Both the position numbers and the translations under genes were made by a program. From an uncultured Leptolyngbya sp. (lineage in GTDB: Bacteria > Cyanobacteriota > Cyanobacteriia > Phormidesmidales > Phormidesmidaceae): a DNA stretch of 13,739 nucleotides. Below the pieces are notes generated by a model, which did no database searches, was not told the origin of the DNA, and saw only the letters and a program-made list of their open reading frames with translations. The stretch is taken from the NCBI GenBank assembly GCA_937899365.1, contig CALBPH010000815.1, positions 1 through 13,739 on the forward strand, read 5' to 3'. Positions 12,954 through 13,739 of the stretch are shown piece after piece; position 1 is the stretch's first letter; every line of letters starts with the position of its first letter.

Positions 12954-13739
12954 ATGGAGCTGCAATCACTTCTAGCTAGTCTCTCGGCTCAAGGTGTCCA
13001 AATCTCTTTAGATGGAGACTCTCTTCTCATTGAAGCACCCAAGGAAAGTATTACACCAGAATTACGCGACTCGTTAATTGAACACAAAGGAGAGCTGCTA
13101 CGATTACTCCGTCAAAGTAATGAAATTGCCAACTCTACATCACTTCCTTCAATCAAGTCCGATCTAACTCGTCGCTGTGAGCCATTTCCACTAACCGACG
13201 CGCAGCATGCTTTTTGGGTAGGTCGAAGCGGTGTGTTGGAATTAGGTGAGGTTGCTAATCATGGATATTATGAAATTGATTGTCAGCAATTAGCGTTAGC
13301 TCGTCTGAATGCATCGCTCAATCAGCTAATTAATCGCCACGATATGCTTAGGGCGATCGTTTTGCCAGACGGTCGGCAGCAGGTATTACAAGAAGTTCCA
13401 GTATATGAGATTCAGCTATTTGATTTGCGCGGGCAGACTCAGGATGTTGTTGAAACTCATCTTGCAACTGTGCGAGAGCGGCTGTCCCATCAAGTGATCC
13501 CAGTTGATCGTTTTCCCTTATTTGAGTTTTGCGCTACTCATTTAAGCGAATCATGTACTCGTTTACATGTTAGCTATGATCTGCAGATTTTTGACGCCTG
13601 GAGCCTGTTTCGTCTGTTTGATGAGTGGTTTCAGCTTTATCAGCAGCCAGACTTGCAGCTACCCCCCCTGGAAATCACCTTTCGAGACTATGTGCTAGCC
13701 GAGCAAACGATCAAAAAGACAGCTCTATATGAACGGTCA
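12954..13739 (+). CDS. NRPS, N-terminal part: TubC-like docking domain plus heterocyclization domain (runs off the window)
   Basis: The frame is open from ATG 12954 to the window end (262 codons, no stop). Residues 1 to ~53 (M-E-L-Q-S-L-L-A-S-L-S-A-Q-G-V-Q-I) form a TubC-like beta-hairpin docking domain, found at the N-terminus of NRPS subunits that accept a substrate from another protein. From ~77 a condensation-type fold begins with F-P-L-T-D-A-Q-H-A-F-W-V-G-R-S, the opening motif of heterocyclization (Cy) domains. The Cy signature DxxxxDxxS replaces HHxxxDG as D209-L-Q-I-F-D214-A-W-S217. Cy domains condense an acyl thioester with Cys, Ser or Thr and cyclise it to thiazoline or oxazoline, as after salicylate in pyochelin and yersiniabactin. 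The adenylation domain that would show which amino acid is used lies outside the window. No Shine-Dalgarno precedes the ATG. Confidence 0.9.
   Translation, partial: MELQSLLASLSAQGVQISLDGDSLLIEAPKESITPELRDSLIEHKGELLRLLRQSNEIANSTSLPSIKSDLTRRCEPFPLTDAQHAFWVGRSGVLELGEVANHGYYEIDCQQLALARLNASLNQLINRHDMLRAIVLPDGRQQVLQEVPVYEIQLFDLRGQTQDVVETHLATVRERLSHQVIPVDRFPLFEFCATHLSESCTRLHVSYDLQIFDAWSLFRLFDEWFQLYQQPDLQLPPLEITFRDYVLAEQTIKKTALYERS

Noticed and set aside
1..13739. Mobile elements, tRNA/rRNA genes, CRISPR arrays
   Set aside because: No transposase, terminal inverted repeats, tRNA-like cloverleaf or regularly spaced repeats were seen on either strand.

Overview
The window looks like one arm of a cyanobacterial hybrid NRPS/PKS cluster for an aryl-capped metallophore (siderophore-type product). 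Signs of a cyanobacterium are a HIP1 octamer (GCGATCGC, 9814-9821), moderate-to-low GC, and a PchR-type AraC regulator of the kind common in cyanobacteria. The genus cannot be fixed from the sequence. From memory, the closest described product class is the halogenated, multi-heterocyclic NRPS-PKS metallophores of Leptolyngbya (leptochelins); that link is a hypothesis only.

Left arm, minus strand (about 94-4498): a PchR/YbtA-like AraC activator, then a free-standing malonyl-type acyltransferase excised from a PKS module, then a PapA/condensation-superfamily acyltransferase. A good sigma70-type promoter and a perfect 10-bp inverted repeat lie upstream of the regulator.

Centre (4499-5651): about 1.15 kb without a convincing gene. 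It holds the regulator's promoter, the inverted repeat and a two-copy 23-bp tandem repeat that could be an activator site.

Right arm, plus strand (5652 to window end): free-standing acyl carrier protein, AcpS-type phosphopantetheinyl transferase (no standard start codon), aryl acid:AMP/CoA ligase, salicylate synthase (C-terminus frameshifted), a second AcpS-type protein lacking both metal-binding residues, a KAS III-ACP fusion, a SyrB2-type Fe(II)/2-oxoglutarate halogenase, and the first 262 codons of an NRPS opening with a TubC-like docking domain and a heterocyclization domain.

Inferred logic: chorismate is turned into salicylate, which the ligase activates and loads on the small ACP. The KAS III-ACP protein moves (or extends) the aryl group onto its own ACP and docks through an acidic C-terminal tail to the TubC-like domain of the NRPS. 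The NRPS then builds a thiazoline or oxazoline, and the halogenase chlorinates a carrier-bound amino acid or intermediate. The free AT would supply malonyl units to AT-less carriers, and the PapA-like enzyme would acylate or release the product.

Three genes carry apparent lesions (amber codon in the AT leader, missing start in the first AcpS, deletion frameshift in the salicylate synthase) and a fourth has lost its catalytic metal ligands. Either this copy of the cluster is decaying, or the assembly has errors, or the producer relies on genes elsewhere.
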